From UBA2336 sp964597075 (lineage in GTDB: Bacteria; Bacteroidota; Bacteroidia; Cytophagales; Cyclobacteriaceae), in assembly GCA_964597075.1 (NCBI GenBank), contig CAZQXC010000012.1:1-37217 (forward strand): 37,217 bases of DNA, in the 5' to 3' direction. Shown in pieces: positions 23,197 to 31,532 of the stretch. The notes beneath the pieces are model-generated. The model worked only from the letters and a program-made list of their open reading frames with translations. It did not search any database and was not told where the DNA came from. How positions within the stretch are numbered: the stretch's first letter is position 1; each line of letters starts with the position of its first letter. Made by a program: the position numbers and the translations under genes.

Positions 23197-25560
23197 ATGC
23201 TACGCAAAAGGAAGTGGATTGTGGTTGGTAATGTTTTGATTATCCTAGCCATTAGCTATTACTTCTCTTTACCGGCTAAATTATTTCATGATTCTTATTG
23301 TACAGTTCTTGAAGACAGTAGTGGGGAGCTGTTGGCTGCCACCATTGCAAAAGACGGGCAGTGGAGGTTTCCTCAATTAGATACGGTACCCGAAAAATTC
23401 GCGCATACCCTTATTCATTTTGAAGATAAGCGATTCAGGAAACACTGGGGCATTGATGTAGTTTCATTCGGTAGAGCTATTCGGCAGAATTTGGCTGCGA
23501 AAAAAGTTGTTAGCGGAGGCAGTACCATTAGCATGCAGGTGATCCGGCTTTCCCGCAAAGGAAAATCACGGACGTATTTTGAAAAACTTATTGAAATCAT
23601 TTTGGCCACCCGGCTTGAGCTCCGGTATTCGAAGAATGAAATACTTGCCTTGTATGCCTCACATGCTCCTTTCGGAGGCAATGTTATTGGGTTGGAAGCT
23701 GCCTGTTGGCGTTACTTCGGTCGTGATGTAGATGAACTCTCGTGGGGGGAGGCAGCTATGCTGGCTGTATTACCCAATTCGCCATCGCTCATTCATCCGG
23801 GTAAAAACCGAGAACGACTGTTGAGTAAGCGCAATGCATTACTCGACAAATTGCAGCAGATTGGTGTGTTGGATGAATTCACCTGTGCATTAGCAAAGGA
23901 AGAGGAAATCCCCGGTCAGCCAAAACCATTACCCCGGCATGCCCGGCATTTGATTCAGCGTGCTGTTAGGGAAGGATTGGAACAAACTCGGGTACGATCA
24001 ACCATTGATGCCGGAGTGCAGCGAAGAGTTGAGCAAATCATTGACGATAACTACAAGCGACTTTCCGGAAACCAGATTTATAATGCTGCTGCACTGGTTC
24101 TGGATGTAGAAACCGGACATGTTGTGGCCTATGTGGGCAACACCAGTTCAGATGGTTTAGGTTACCATGGTGAAGAGGTAGATATCATCAGTGCTCCACG
24201 AAGTACAGGCAGTATCCTAAAGCCATTCTTGTTTGCAGCTATGGTGGAGGATGGGAAAATATTGCGCAATACCCTTATGCCCGATATTCCAACAGTAATC
24301 AGTGGCTTTGCTCCTAAAAACTTTAAGCGTGAGTTTGATGGTGCTGTGCCAGCCGATAAAGCCTTGATAAGATCTTTGAATATTCCTGCAGTTCATATGC
24401 TTCAGCAATACCGGTATGAAAAATTTCATTCCCTGTTGAAGGATGCTGGCATGACTACACTAAGTCAACTGCCGGATCATTATGGCCTCTCCCTGATTTT
24501 AGGTGGAGCAGAAGGAAAGCTATGGGATGTTACCGGAATGTACGCTTCGATGGCTCGCGTTTTAAATAGATTTTTTAAGCGACCGGAAAATTTGAAATAT
24601 TCTTCAGCAGACTACCATGTTCCGCACTATAGGTATAAGGCTGGCACTGTATCGAACAACACAGCTTTAACGCAATCGGGTTTATTAAGTGCGTCATCCA
24701 TCTATCAGACTCTTGATGTATTGAAAGAAGTTTATCGGCCTGGTGAGGAAACAGGTTGGCGTAATTTTTACAGTGCAAAAAAAATTGCGTGGAAGACAGG
24801 AACAAGCTTTGGCTTTCGCGATGGGTGGGCTGTTGGTGTAACGCCTCAGTATGCAGTTGGTATTTGGGTCGGCAATGCTGATGGAGAAGGAAGGCCCGGA
24901 TTAACAGGTACGGAAACAGCCGCACCTCTTCTATTCGATATTTTTTCCCAATTGCCGGGCAATGCATGGTTTCAGGAACCTCATATTGAAATGGAGCAAA
25001 TACCGGTTTGTTCAAAAAGCGGTTTGCGTATTTCAGAATTTTGTGAGGCTGCTGATACTGTTTGGATAACTTCAAAAGGGCTTGAAGTGAAAGCCTGCAC
25101 CTATCATAAAAAGATCCATTTAACTCATGATTTTAAATATCGCGTTCACCGCGACTGCGAACTAGAAGATAAGCTTACACATGCCAATTGGTTTGTATTA
25201 CCTCCCATTCAGGAACATTACTTCAGAACCCGGAATATTTCCTACAAAACCTTACCTCCCTTTAAGCCTGGCTGTGAGTTGGCGACTTCATTAAGGACTA
25301 TGGAATTGGTCTATCCTAAACAAAATGCCCGTCTTTTTATCCCCCGTGAACTGGATGGTACTCCAGGGAGCTCTGTTTTTGAGTTGGCACACCGAAATTC
25401 GGGTGCTAATGTTTACTGGCATCTGGATGGTCAATATCTTGGGATTACCCAAAAAAACCATCGTTTTCCGCTAAATCCGGGGGAGGGGAAGCATATTTTA
25501 TCATTGGTTGACGATACCGGTGAGACCCTGGAAAGCCACTTTGAGGTTATTTCAAAATGA
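23197..25560 (+). CDS. pbpC: Penicillin-binding protein 1C (transglycosylase/transpeptidase)
   Basis: A 787-residue bifunctional peptidoglycan synthase. After an N-terminal membrane helix (about 7-24) comes the GT51 transglycosylase with IHFEDKRFRKHWGID (catalytic Glu76) and SGGSTISMQVIRLSR. The transpeptidase follows, with STGSILKPFLF (catalytic Ser339, Lys342), SLNIPAVHM and KTGTSFGFRDGWAVG (Lys533). The C-terminal BiPBP_C domain, about 700-787, has the IPRELDGTPGSSVFELAH region. PBP1C is thought to repair peptidoglycan alongside the macroglobulin in the same operon. The frame opens at 23173 inside the NTF2-like gene; ATG at 23197 follows that gene's stop by 4 bases and is preferred. Confidence 0.95.
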   Translation: MLRKRKWIVVGNVLIILAISYYFSLPAKLFHDSYCTVLEDSSGELLAATIAKDGQWRFPQLDTVPEKFAHTLIHFEDKRFRKHWGIDVVSFGRAIRQNLAAKKVVSGGSTISMQVIRLSRKGKSRTYFEKLIEIILATRLELRYSKNEILALYASHAPFGGNVIGLEAACWRYFGRDVDELSWGEAAMLAVLPNSPSLIHPGKNRERLLSKRNALLDKLQQIGVLDEFTCALAKEEEIPGQPKPLPRHARHLIQRAVREGLEQTRVRSTIDAGVQRRVEQIIDDNYKRLSGNQIYNAAALVLDVETGHVVAYVGNTSSDGLGYHGEEVDIISAPRSTGSILKPFLFAAMVEDGKILRNTLMPDIPTVISGFAPKNFKREFDGAVPADKALIRSLNIPAVHMLQQYRYEKFHSLLKDAGMTTLSQLPDHYGLSLILGGAEGKLWDVTGMYASMARVLNRFFKRPENLKYSSADYHVPHYRYKAGTVSNNTALTQSGLLSASSIYQTLDVLKEVYRPGEETGWRNFYSAKKIAWKTGTSFGFRDGWAVGVTPQYAVGIWVGNADGEGRPGLTGTETAAPLLFDIFSQLPGNAWFQEPHIEMEQIPVCSKSGLRISEFCEAADTVWITSKGLEVKACTYHKKIHLTHDFKYRVHRDCELEDKLTHANWFVLPPIQEHYFRTRNISYKTLPPFKPGCELATSLRTMELVYPKQNARLFIPRELDGTPGSSVFELAHRNSGANVYWHLDGQYLGITQKNHRFPLNPGEGKHILSLVDDTGETLESHFEVISK

Positions 25561-25591
25561 TAAATATCTGATATGTAAGGTTTTAAATTGA

Positions 25592-25627
25592 TTTGATTAA
25601 TTTTATATTTAAGGTAGTATACCTTTG
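25592..25627 (+). promoter_or_regulatory. Putative promoter of the OmpA-family gene
   Basis: TACCTTTG at 25620-25627 is a full -7 match; a TTTG lies at 25592-25595, 24 bases upstream, somewhat longer than the usual spacing. The ATG at 25652 follows 24 bases after the motif, and the ORF extension to 25625 would overlap the motif, which argues for the ATG. Confidence 0.5.
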
Positions 25628-25651
25628 TACCTGTTAATAAACCCTGTCAAA

Positions 25652-26908
25652 ATGAAAAAGTGCTATGCAATAGCTTTAATTGGTTTGTTGATTTTGCAAT
25701 CAGCCTTTAAAGCTCCGGGACAGTTACCCGATCCTCAATACCCTAACTATGTAGTTATTGGCGCATTTGAGTTCAAGAAAAATGCTGTAAAGTTTACCAA
25801 TCATGCTTCAAAGGAGCATACGGTTTCGTATGAAATCAACCCTTCCCGAAATTTGTATTACGTCTACATTTTAAAGACTAACGATAAGAAGCAGGCGATC
25901 GAAGAGGCATTACGCTTGCAAAGCAATTCTCCTTACAATGATACATGGGTTTACAGTGGTCCGTTAGGGGGGGAAGTAATCGCAACTACTTCAGGAAAAG
26001 ATATAAATCCGGTGACCCGACAAGATATTGAATCAATTCCGGTTGCTGATGTATCTGGTAATCACTCTTTAACAACGCTCGTAGCACCACGCTCTGAAGC
26101 TGGAGAGGAAACGGAAGTAAATCCATCACAGGAAGAAGTAGTATCGACTAATCAGGAATTGAACAGTAACCCAAATCAGGTGACTGATGCTGAACTTGCC
26201 GATGAGAATGCGAAAAGCTACTACTTCAAACTATACCGGGCAGATAACCATGAGTCTATTCAAGGAGATGTTGATATAATAGATGCTGAGCGTATCAAAA
26301 AGCTTGGGACCTATGCTGGCAATACCGCGGTTTACATATCGTCTCCTGGAACTTCTTTAGGAAATGTGTCCTTAATATGTGAGGTTTTTGGTTATCGAAA
26401 AGTACAAAGGGATATAAATTTTGATAGTCCAGAGGGTGAAGATATTAGCGTTGAAGATAACGCCACAACTGTACCTTTTGAATTGGTTCGTTTGCAAAAA
26501 GGCGACATTGCTATTATGTACAATGTTTACTTCTTTAAAGATGCGGCCATCATGCGTCCGGAATCTCGATGGGAAGTAAATAGTTTGTTGGAAATGCTTA
26601 ATGAAAATCCAAAGTATAAGATTAAAATACATGGCCACACGAATGGAGGTGCTGCCGGCAAAATAATTTCAAAAAGTGGTAAATCAGATAACTTCTTTTC
26701 ATTGAACGATACCAAAGAAGGCTTCGGATCGGCCAAGAAATTATCCGAAGAGCGTGCCATAATTATCCGTGACTTTCTGTTGGCAAATGGAGTTGACAGC
26801 AAGCGAATGCAGGTTAAAGCGTGGGGTGGAAAAAAACCTGTTGTTGACAAAATGCACACCCAGGCACAGAATAACGTCCGGGTGGAGATTGAGATCCTCG
26901 AAAATTAA
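25652..26908 (+). CDS. OmpA-family outer membrane/peptidoglycan-binding protein with SPOR-like N-terminal region
   Basis: A 418-residue secreted protein. Signal peptide MKKCYAIALIGLLILQSAFK; then NYVVIGAFEFKKNAVKFTNH and YYVYILKTNDKKQAIEEAL at about 31-100, resembling SPOR-type repeats that bind denuded glycan. A low-complexity linker rich in Glu/Asn/Ser (about 130-185) follows. The C-terminal OmpA domain, about 290-418, has YNVYFFKDAAIMRPESRWEV, IKIHGHTNGG and AKKLSEERAIIIRDFLLANG with the peptidoglycan-binding pattern. It probably tethers the outer membrane to the wall. ATG at 25652 starts the signal peptide; a TTG at 25625 would overlap the promoter motif. It converges on the cystathionine beta-synthase gene through a terminator. 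Confidence 0.88.
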   Translation: MKKCYAIALIGLLILQSAFKAPGQLPDPQYPNYVVIGAFEFKKNAVKFTNHASKEHTVSYEINPSRNLYYVYILKTNDKKQAIEEALRLQSNSPYNDTWVYSGPLGGEVIATTSGKDINPVTRQDIESIPVADVSGNHSLTTLVAPRSEAGEETEVNPSQEEVVSTNQELNSNPNQVTDAELADENAKSYYFKLYRADNHESIQGDVDIIDAERIKKLGTYAGNTAVYISSPGTSLGNVSLICEVFGYRKVQRDINFDSPEGEDISVEDNATTVPFELVRLQKGDIAIMYNVYFFKDAAIMRPESRWEVNSLLEMLNENPKYKIKIHGHTNGGAAGKIISKSGKSDNFFSLNDTKEGFGSAKKLSEERAIIIRDFLLANGVDSKRMQVKAWGGKKPVVDKMHTQAQNNVRVEIEILEN

Positions 26909-26923
26909 CGACTGAAGATTAGT

Positions 26924-26956
26924 GAATAAGCCCCGAAAGGGGCTTGTTCATTTTCT
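26924..26956 (+). terminator. Intrinsic terminator after the OmpA-family gene
   Basis: AAGCCCC (26928-26934) and GGGGCTT (26939-26945) around a GAAA tetraloop, extended by GAAT/GTTC pairing to 26924-26949, then ATTTTCT. It stands between convergent genes and may act for both, but the T-rich side favours the plus strand. Confidence 0.85.
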
Positions 26957-26999
26957 ATAACTCAAATCTATTTAAGGGCTTGACTAATCAGCCTGGTAA

Positions 27000-28376
27000 T
27001 TAGCTTGTCATGGCCCGTAGCAAGTCGTGTTGCGTAATGATGTGAACCCGCTGTGCTTCATCCCGTATAAGTACAGCTTTATTTTCTTTGTTGAGTAATG
27101 AGGATAGTACATCTAAAGTGCTATCAGGGGCAACAAAAAGCATGGGCTTGTCCATTACATCGCCTACTACTTTTTCCCGTAATTGCGGGTCTTCAATCAT
27201 TTTCTCAAGCAGGCTTGATGCGCTGATGCTACCAATGAACTGATCATTTTCAGTAACGGGTATCTGATCAATTCCTTCCCGGTTCATCATAAGGATTACT
27301 TCGTTAACTTTTGCTTTGGGCTGGACAGTAACCAGTCCCTCTTTCCCGTTGCGCGTACTGATAATATCCCTTGCTTTGGTACTGAATGTTTTTGTTTCCA
27401 AAAAGCCATGGTCTTTCATCCACTGGTCATTATATACTTTTGCCAGGTAACGTGTACCATGATCGGGCAGTAGGATAACCATGATATCATCCTTTTTAAA
27501 ATTTTCGCGGGCATATTCCAGTGCACCATGTATAGCCGAACCGCATGACCACCCACCGAAAATACCTTCTTCGCGTGCCAGTCTGCGCGCCATCAGCGCA
27601 CCGTCTTTATCAGTAACTTTAATGAATATGTCGATCACATCAAAGTTCACATTCTTAGGAAGTATATCTTCCCCAAATCCTTCTGTCAGGTAGGGGTATA
27701 TTTCATTCTCATCAAAAATTCCGGTCTCCTTATACTTTTTAAATACAGATCCATAGGTATCAATACCAATCGAAATTATCGATGGGTTTTTCTCTTTAAG
27801 ATATTTTGCAGTGCCGCACATAGAGCCACCGGTACCTACTGTTGCAATATAATGGGTAATCCTACCCTCAGTCTGTTTCCATATTTCTGGTCCGGTTGTT
27901 TCGTAATGAGCTTGCGTGTTTGATGGATTATCGTATTGATTCGGGTAAAAGGAATTTGGTATTTCCTTGTTTAGTTTTCGTGCAACGGAATAGTATGAGC
28001 GTGGATCGTCAGGTTCAACGTTTGTTGGACAAACCACTACTTCTGCACCCACTGCTTTCAGGATATTGATTTTTTCCTGAGATTGTTTATCGGCCATGGT
28101 AAAAATACACCGATAACCTTTTGCAATAGCAGCAAGGGCTAGCCCCATTCCCGTATTTCCTGAGGTGCCTTCAATGATGGTTCCCCCAGGCTTAAGCAAT
28201 CCGGCTTTTTCTGCATCTTCGACCATCTTTATGGCCATTCTGTCCTTTGTGGAATTTCCTGGGTTGAAGTATTCAACCTTGGCCAGAAAAGTGCCAGGTA
28301 CACCTTTAAAAATTTTATTCAACTTAATTAATGGGGTGTTTCCAATGGTTTCAATGATAGAATTGTAGTATTGCAT
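27000..28376 (-). CDS. Cystathionine beta-synthase (PLP enzyme with tandem CBS domains)
   Basis: A 458-residue fold-type II PLP enzyme plus a CBS pair. The catalytic core, about 1-320, has IIETIGNTPLIKLNKI, NPGNSTKDRMAIKM with the PLP Lys44, EGTSGNTGMGLALAAIAKG and GTGGSMCGTAKYLKEKNP. Two CBS domains at about 340-455 start with VTVQPKAKVNEVILMMNREG and FVAPDSTLDVLSSLLNKEN. It condenses serine and homocysteine to cystathionine, or makes cysteine from O-acetylserine-type donors. The CBS domains favour the first reading, since cysteine synthases lack them. There is no N-terminal haem-binding segment as in the mammalian enzyme. The TAACTTTG -7 motif lies 22 bases upstream of its start. Confidence 0.93.
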   Translation of the reverse strand: MQYYNSIIETIGNTPLIKLNKIFKGVPGTFLAKVEYFNPGNSTKDRMAIKMVEDAEKAGLLKPGGTIIEGTSGNTGMGLALAAIAKGYRCIFTMADKQSQEKINILKAVGAEVVVCPTNVEPDDPRSYYSVARKLNKEIPNSFYPNQYDNPSNTQAHYETTGPEIWKQTEGRITHYIATVGTGGSMCGTAKYLKEKNPSIISIGIDTYGSVFKKYKETGIFDENEIYPYLTEGFGEDILPKNVNFDVIDIFIKVTDKDGALMARRLAREEGIFGGWSCGSAIHGALEYARENFKKDDIMVILLPDHGTRYLAKVYNDQWMKDHGFLETKTFSTKARDIISTRNGKEGLVTVQPKAKVNEVILMMNREGIDQIPVTENDQFIGSISASSLLEKMIEDPQLREKVVGDVMDKPMLFVAPDSTLDVLSSLLNKENKAVLIRDEAQRVHIITQHDLLRAMTS

Positions 28377-28398
28377 GGAAGTATGTTAAGATGTCTGG

Positions 28399-28406
28399 CA
28401 AAGTTA
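28399..28406 (-). promoter_or_regulatory. -7 promoter element of the cystathionine beta-synthase gene
   Basis: The minus strand reads TAACTTTG, a full TAnnTTTG match, 22 bases ahead of the ATG at 28376. No TTG at standard distance. Confidence 0.5.
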
Positions 28407-28466
28407 CAAAAAACTACCCGTTGGAATTAATCTTGAATGAAGAACAGCAACTGCTAAAAGAATTTG

Positions 28467-29393
28467 CTAGTTAGCAGAGCCTGCCAGTAAATAAAGTACG
28501 GCCATGCGAATAGCAACCCCATTTTCTACCTGATCCAGTATGATGGCGTGTTGTGAATCGGCTGCATCACTGCTCAATTCAACGCCTCTGTTAATAGGCC
28601 CTGGGTGCATTAATACAATTGGTTTCTTTAAATCGTCTAGTATTTTTTTGGTGATGCCAAAGTATAAAGCATATTCGCGAAGCGATGGGAAGTATTTTAT
28701 TTGCTGACGCTCCAATTGTATGCGAAGTACATTTGCTACATCACACCATTCCAGGGCTTTTCTTATATCGGTTTCTACAATAACCCCGGTTTGTGCAATA
28801 AATTTTGGTAGCAGTGTTGGAGGCCCACACACCATTACTTTTGCCCCTAATTTTTGTAATGCAAAAATGTTAGAAAGTGCCACCCGTGAGTGAAGTATGT
28901 CACCTATGATAGCAACTTTCTTACCTGCAACCTCACTAAGTTTCTCTCGAATGGAGTATGTATCAAGCAAAGCCTGGGTTGGGTGTTCATGTGTTCCGTC
29001 ACCGGCATTAATAATATTGGCTTTAATGTGCCGAGCCAGATAATGTGCTGCCCCCGGACTGGCATGACGCATAACCACCATGTCCACTTTCATGGCCAAA
29101 ATATTGTTAACGGTATCCAGTAAGGTTTCGCCTTTTTTAACTGAGCTGGTGGAGGCAGAAAAATTCACGACATCTGCTGAGAGTCTTTTTTCAGCAAGTT
29201 CAAAAGACAGTCTGGTGCGTGTAGAGTTTTCAAAAAAAATATTGGCGATGGTAATGTCGCGTAAGGAGGGGACTTTTTTAATTGGTCGGTTTAAAACGTC
29301 TTTAAAGGTGTCTGCTGTTTCAAAAATCAATTGAATGTCCTGAGGTGTTATGTCTTTTATTCCCAGAAGATGCTTTTGACTTAGTTTAGACAT
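28467..29393 (-). CDS. pyrB: Aspartate carbamoyltransferase catalytic subunit
   Basis: Transfers the carbamoyl group of carbamoyl phosphate to aspartate, the first committed step of UMP synthesis. The protein has 308 residues, the usual length. Carbamoyl-phosphate-binding motif FFENSTRTRLSFELAEKRL (Ser57-Thr-Arg-Thr-Arg), the mobile-loop region SSVKKGETLLDTV, GDGTHEHPTQALLDTYSI with the catalytic His, and VLMHPGPINRG near the end are all present. The start is 1 base after the pyrR stop, so the two are co-transcribed and probably coupled. No regulatory pyrI gene is seen next to it. Confidence 0.96.
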   Translation of the reverse strand: MSKLSQKHLLGIKDITPQDIQLIFETADTFKDVLNRPIKKVPSLRDITIANIFFENSTRTRLSFELAEKRLSADVVNFSASTSSVKKGETLLDTVNNILAMKVDMVVMRHASPGAAHYLARHIKANIINAGDGTHEHPTQALLDTYSIREKLSEVAGKKVAIIGDILHSRVALSNIFALQKLGAKVMVCGPPTLLPKFIAQTGVIVETDIRKALEWCDVANVLRIQLERQQIKYFPSLREYALYFGITKKILDDLKKPIVLMHPGPINRGVELSSDAADSQHAIILDQVENGVAIRMAVLYLLAGSAN

Positions 29394-29394
29394 G

Positions 29395-29940
29395 TTAATC
29401 CTTATTATTTATCAACCAGATTTTATTTTGCTCATGACCTTGCGCCTCCAGTTCAACTAACACTTTTTGGGTTGAGAGTGTATTTACTGTTCGGCCTACA
29501 TAATTGGGTGCGATAGGCAGGTCGCGATTGTGTTTTCGATCGATTAACACAAGCAATTCAACTTTTGCTGGCCTACCGAATGCTATCATCGCGTCTAATG
29601 CTGCCCGTACGGTACGTCCGGTAAAGAGCACATCATCAACTAGAATTACTTTTTTGCCCTCTATAATGAAGGGAATTCTAACTTCACTGGCTTTCACGGG
29701 GATTTCCCGCCTTCTAAAATCATCCCGGTGAAATGTAGCGTCCAAATAGCCAAGCTGGATTTGTTTCCGGATTAGTTTCTCCAGTTTTTTATGAATGATT
29801 TCAGCGAGAAATATCCCCCTTGGCTGAAGGCCAAGAATTACGCTTTCTTCAAAAGATTGGTGATTTTCAATAATTTGCTGACAAAGACGGCTGAGGGTAA
29901 TGTCAAGAAGGTCGGAATCAAGGATGAGTTTCTTCTGCAT
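29395..29940 (-). CDS. pyrR: PyrR: pyrimidine regulator / uracil phosphoribosyltransferase
   Basis: A 181-residue type I phosphoribosyltransferase. The PRPP loop VILVDDVLFTGRTV spans about 98-111, preceded by the FHRDDFRRREIPV segment and followed by ELLVLIDRKHNRDLPIAPNY with VGRTVNT, all PyrR hallmarks. In Bacillus PyrR binds pyr mRNA with UMP and promotes attenuation, and also has UPRTase activity. Here it heads a pyrR-pyrB unit. A -7 motif ends only 10 bases before the ATG, so the transcript would be nearly leaderless and lacks room for a 5' attenuator; regulation through the mRNA leader is therefore doubtful here. Confidence 0.95.
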   Translation of the reverse strand: MQKKLILDSDLLDITLSRLCQQIIENHQSFEESVILGLQPRGIFLAEIIHKKLEKLIRKQIQLGYLDATFHRDDFRRREIPVKASEVRIPFIIEGKKVILVDDVLFTGRTVRAALDAMIAFGRPAKVELLVLIDRKHNRDLPIAPNYVGRTVNTLSTQKVLVELEAQGHEQNKIWLINNKD

Positions 29941-29950
29941 ATGCCGTGCG

Positions 29951-29958
29951 CAAATATA
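29951..29958 (-). promoter_or_regulatory. -7 promoter element of pyrR-pyrB
   Basis: The minus strand reads TATATTTG, a full TAnnTTTG match, between the stop of the upstream hypothetical gene and the pyrR ATG at 29940. The expected start of transcription is within about 5 bases of the ATG. Confidence 0.5.
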
Positions 29959-29981
29959 ATGCTTTTCCGGCCAGCTCCGTA

Positions 29982-31532
29982 TTATTTGTAGCGTAGTTTA
30001 TTTACAAAAAAAATGCGCCTGTTTTGACGTCCGAAGCGCTTGTCGGACGTGTATCGTATTCCTGAAGCATGAAAATTTCCTTCATACCAGTAGTTCAATT
30101 TGCCAAACTCCTCATCTTCATCCGAAGTGGTTTCATCAAGATTCATTTTTAATTGATTATAAGATTTTCCTTCTAGAACGATGTTATCTTTAATTACCTT
30201 AGAACGAATCTTATTATCAAATAAATAAAGAAGTACAATTTTGTCATCCTGTACGTCCATTTTTACAAATTGTTCCAGCGTAAGCGTCTTAACATCATTT
30301 ATCTCAAAACTATTGTCCCATAGTATTTTGCCTTCCTTGTTGAAACCAATGAGTACAGCATGCGTATATTTATAACCATCAAAAATCATACTTCCGGGGA
30401 CTAGCCCTCCACCGTAGTAATTTCGATCTATTGATTTGTATACTGGATAGAAAGCCTCACCAAGTAATATAAATTGATCTTCATAGGGAACAATTTCATT
30501 GACGAGGAATCGGTATTGAAGTCGAATTTTTTTTCCCTTAATAGTTTTTCTTTTAATTCTCTCTTTCACACGCTGTTGGCGCCCGGCTTTCATGAATGCG
30601 AAAAAATTTTCGAGATCTGAAAACGGATAGTACTTGATGCTTTCGGTTTCACCATTATTTACCTGTGCAATAAAAAGTCCCTTGGAGTAGTTAGAATTAC
30701 GATTTCCATAAATACCTGCAACGATCTGATTGTTTAATCCTAATGACATTGATTTGCCAAACAAGAGGTTATTATTTTCAGTAGGTTTTAAGACATAGTT
30801 CTGCCTAAGCGCGCCCTGCGCAGAGTAACTCTTAACCCAAAGTGTCTCTTGTCGCAATTGATTTTTAGCGCCAATTAAAATGCTGAACGACCCATCATCA
30901 TGGGGTTTGATTTGGATGAGTTCACCAGGTTCATTGAAAAGACCGGGAAGTATTTTACTTTTTTGTGTACTGAGGTCATAAAATAAAATAACGGGGATTT
31001 TTCCGGCAAAATAGCCGCCAATAAGCGCTCCAGTTGTTGTGACTTCGAAATGAGTGGGGGCAAAGGGTATATAGTTTGGAACTATGTACCGGGTAAATAG
31101 TCCGGTTATTAAATTCACGCTATATACCTGAAAATTAATTTCCGCAAATTCTTTATGATGAAAAAGAAAATATAGATTTTGCCCTTGCCTCGCTTTATGG
31201 GCGAGCACAAATCTCTTCTCTACAGGTAAGATTCCTGACCATTTCTGTTGGAAAGAGGTATCAATATAAATAACTTGTATGTCTGCACCTGATAAACTTA
31301 TTTTTCTGTGCAGAACTAACCCATCTTTGCCTGCCGACATAACTTCGTAGGGCTCATCGTTTTTGAATAAGGGTAATTCTATTCGTTCATGTTGTTGAAG
31401 CTGACTGAAAAGTTGAATTGGAATGGTGAGGATAAAGTAATTAATCCACCAGAATTTTATTAATATAAAATACCTGACGATTTCCGTCAATTCTTTTCTC
31501 TTTATTGAATAAAGTTTGCTGTCCCCAAACAT
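29982..31532 (-). CDS. Secreted protein of unknown function, paralogue of the upstream gene
   Basis: I do not recognise a named family. The frame is 516 codons; a hydrophobic segment WWINYFILTIPIQLFSQ near the N-terminus looks like a signal peptide. The body is beta-strand rich with repeated patterns such as YEVMSAGKDGLVLHRKI, VILFYDLSTQKSKILPGLF and HAVLIGFNKEGKILWDNSFE, resembling a propeller. It aligns along its length with the gene at 31441-33033: compare LPGLFNEPGELIQIKP with LPGFFQKQTELVDLRP, and NRRIFFVNKLRYK with NRQVFYINKILVD at the ends. The start is uncertain: ATG at 31532 overlaps the upstream gene by 92 bases, TTG at 31490 by 50; both keep the signal peptide. Confidence 0.75.
   Translation of the reverse strand: MFGDSKLYSIKRKELTEIVRYFILIKFWWINYFILTIPIQLFSQLQQHERIELPLFKNDEPYEVMSAGKDGLVLHRKISLSGADIQVIYIDTSFQQKWSGILPVEKRFVLAHKARQGQNLYFLFHHKEFAEINFQVYSVNLITGLFTRYIVPNYIPFAPTHFEVTTTGALIGGYFAGKIPVILFYDLSTQKSKILPGLFNEPGELIQIKPHDDGSFSILIGAKNQLRQETLWVKSYSAQGALRQNYVLKPTENNNLLFGKSMSLGLNNQIVAGIYGNRNSNYSKGLFIAQVNNGETESIKYYPFSDLENFFAFMKAGRQQRVKERIKRKTIKGKKIRLQYRFLVNEIVPYEDQFILLGEAFYPVYKSIDRNYYGGGLVPGSMIFDGYKYTHAVLIGFNKEGKILWDNSFEINDVKTLTLEQFVKMDVQDDKIVLLYLFDNKIRSKVIKDNIVLEGKSYNQLKMNLDETTSDEDEEFGKLNYWYEGNFHASGIRYTSDKRFGRQNRRIFFVNKLRYK

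Noticed and set aside
24575..25075. A 166-codon minus-strand frame opposite pbpC
   Set aside because: Antisense to the transpeptidase domain; composition (His/Gln/Leu) is typical of a shadow frame.
28451..28477. CTGCTAA/TTAGCAG inverted repeat at the end of pyrB
   Set aside because: Only seven pairs around a 13-base loop, overlapping the stop codon and not followed by a T-run, so I do not call it a terminator.
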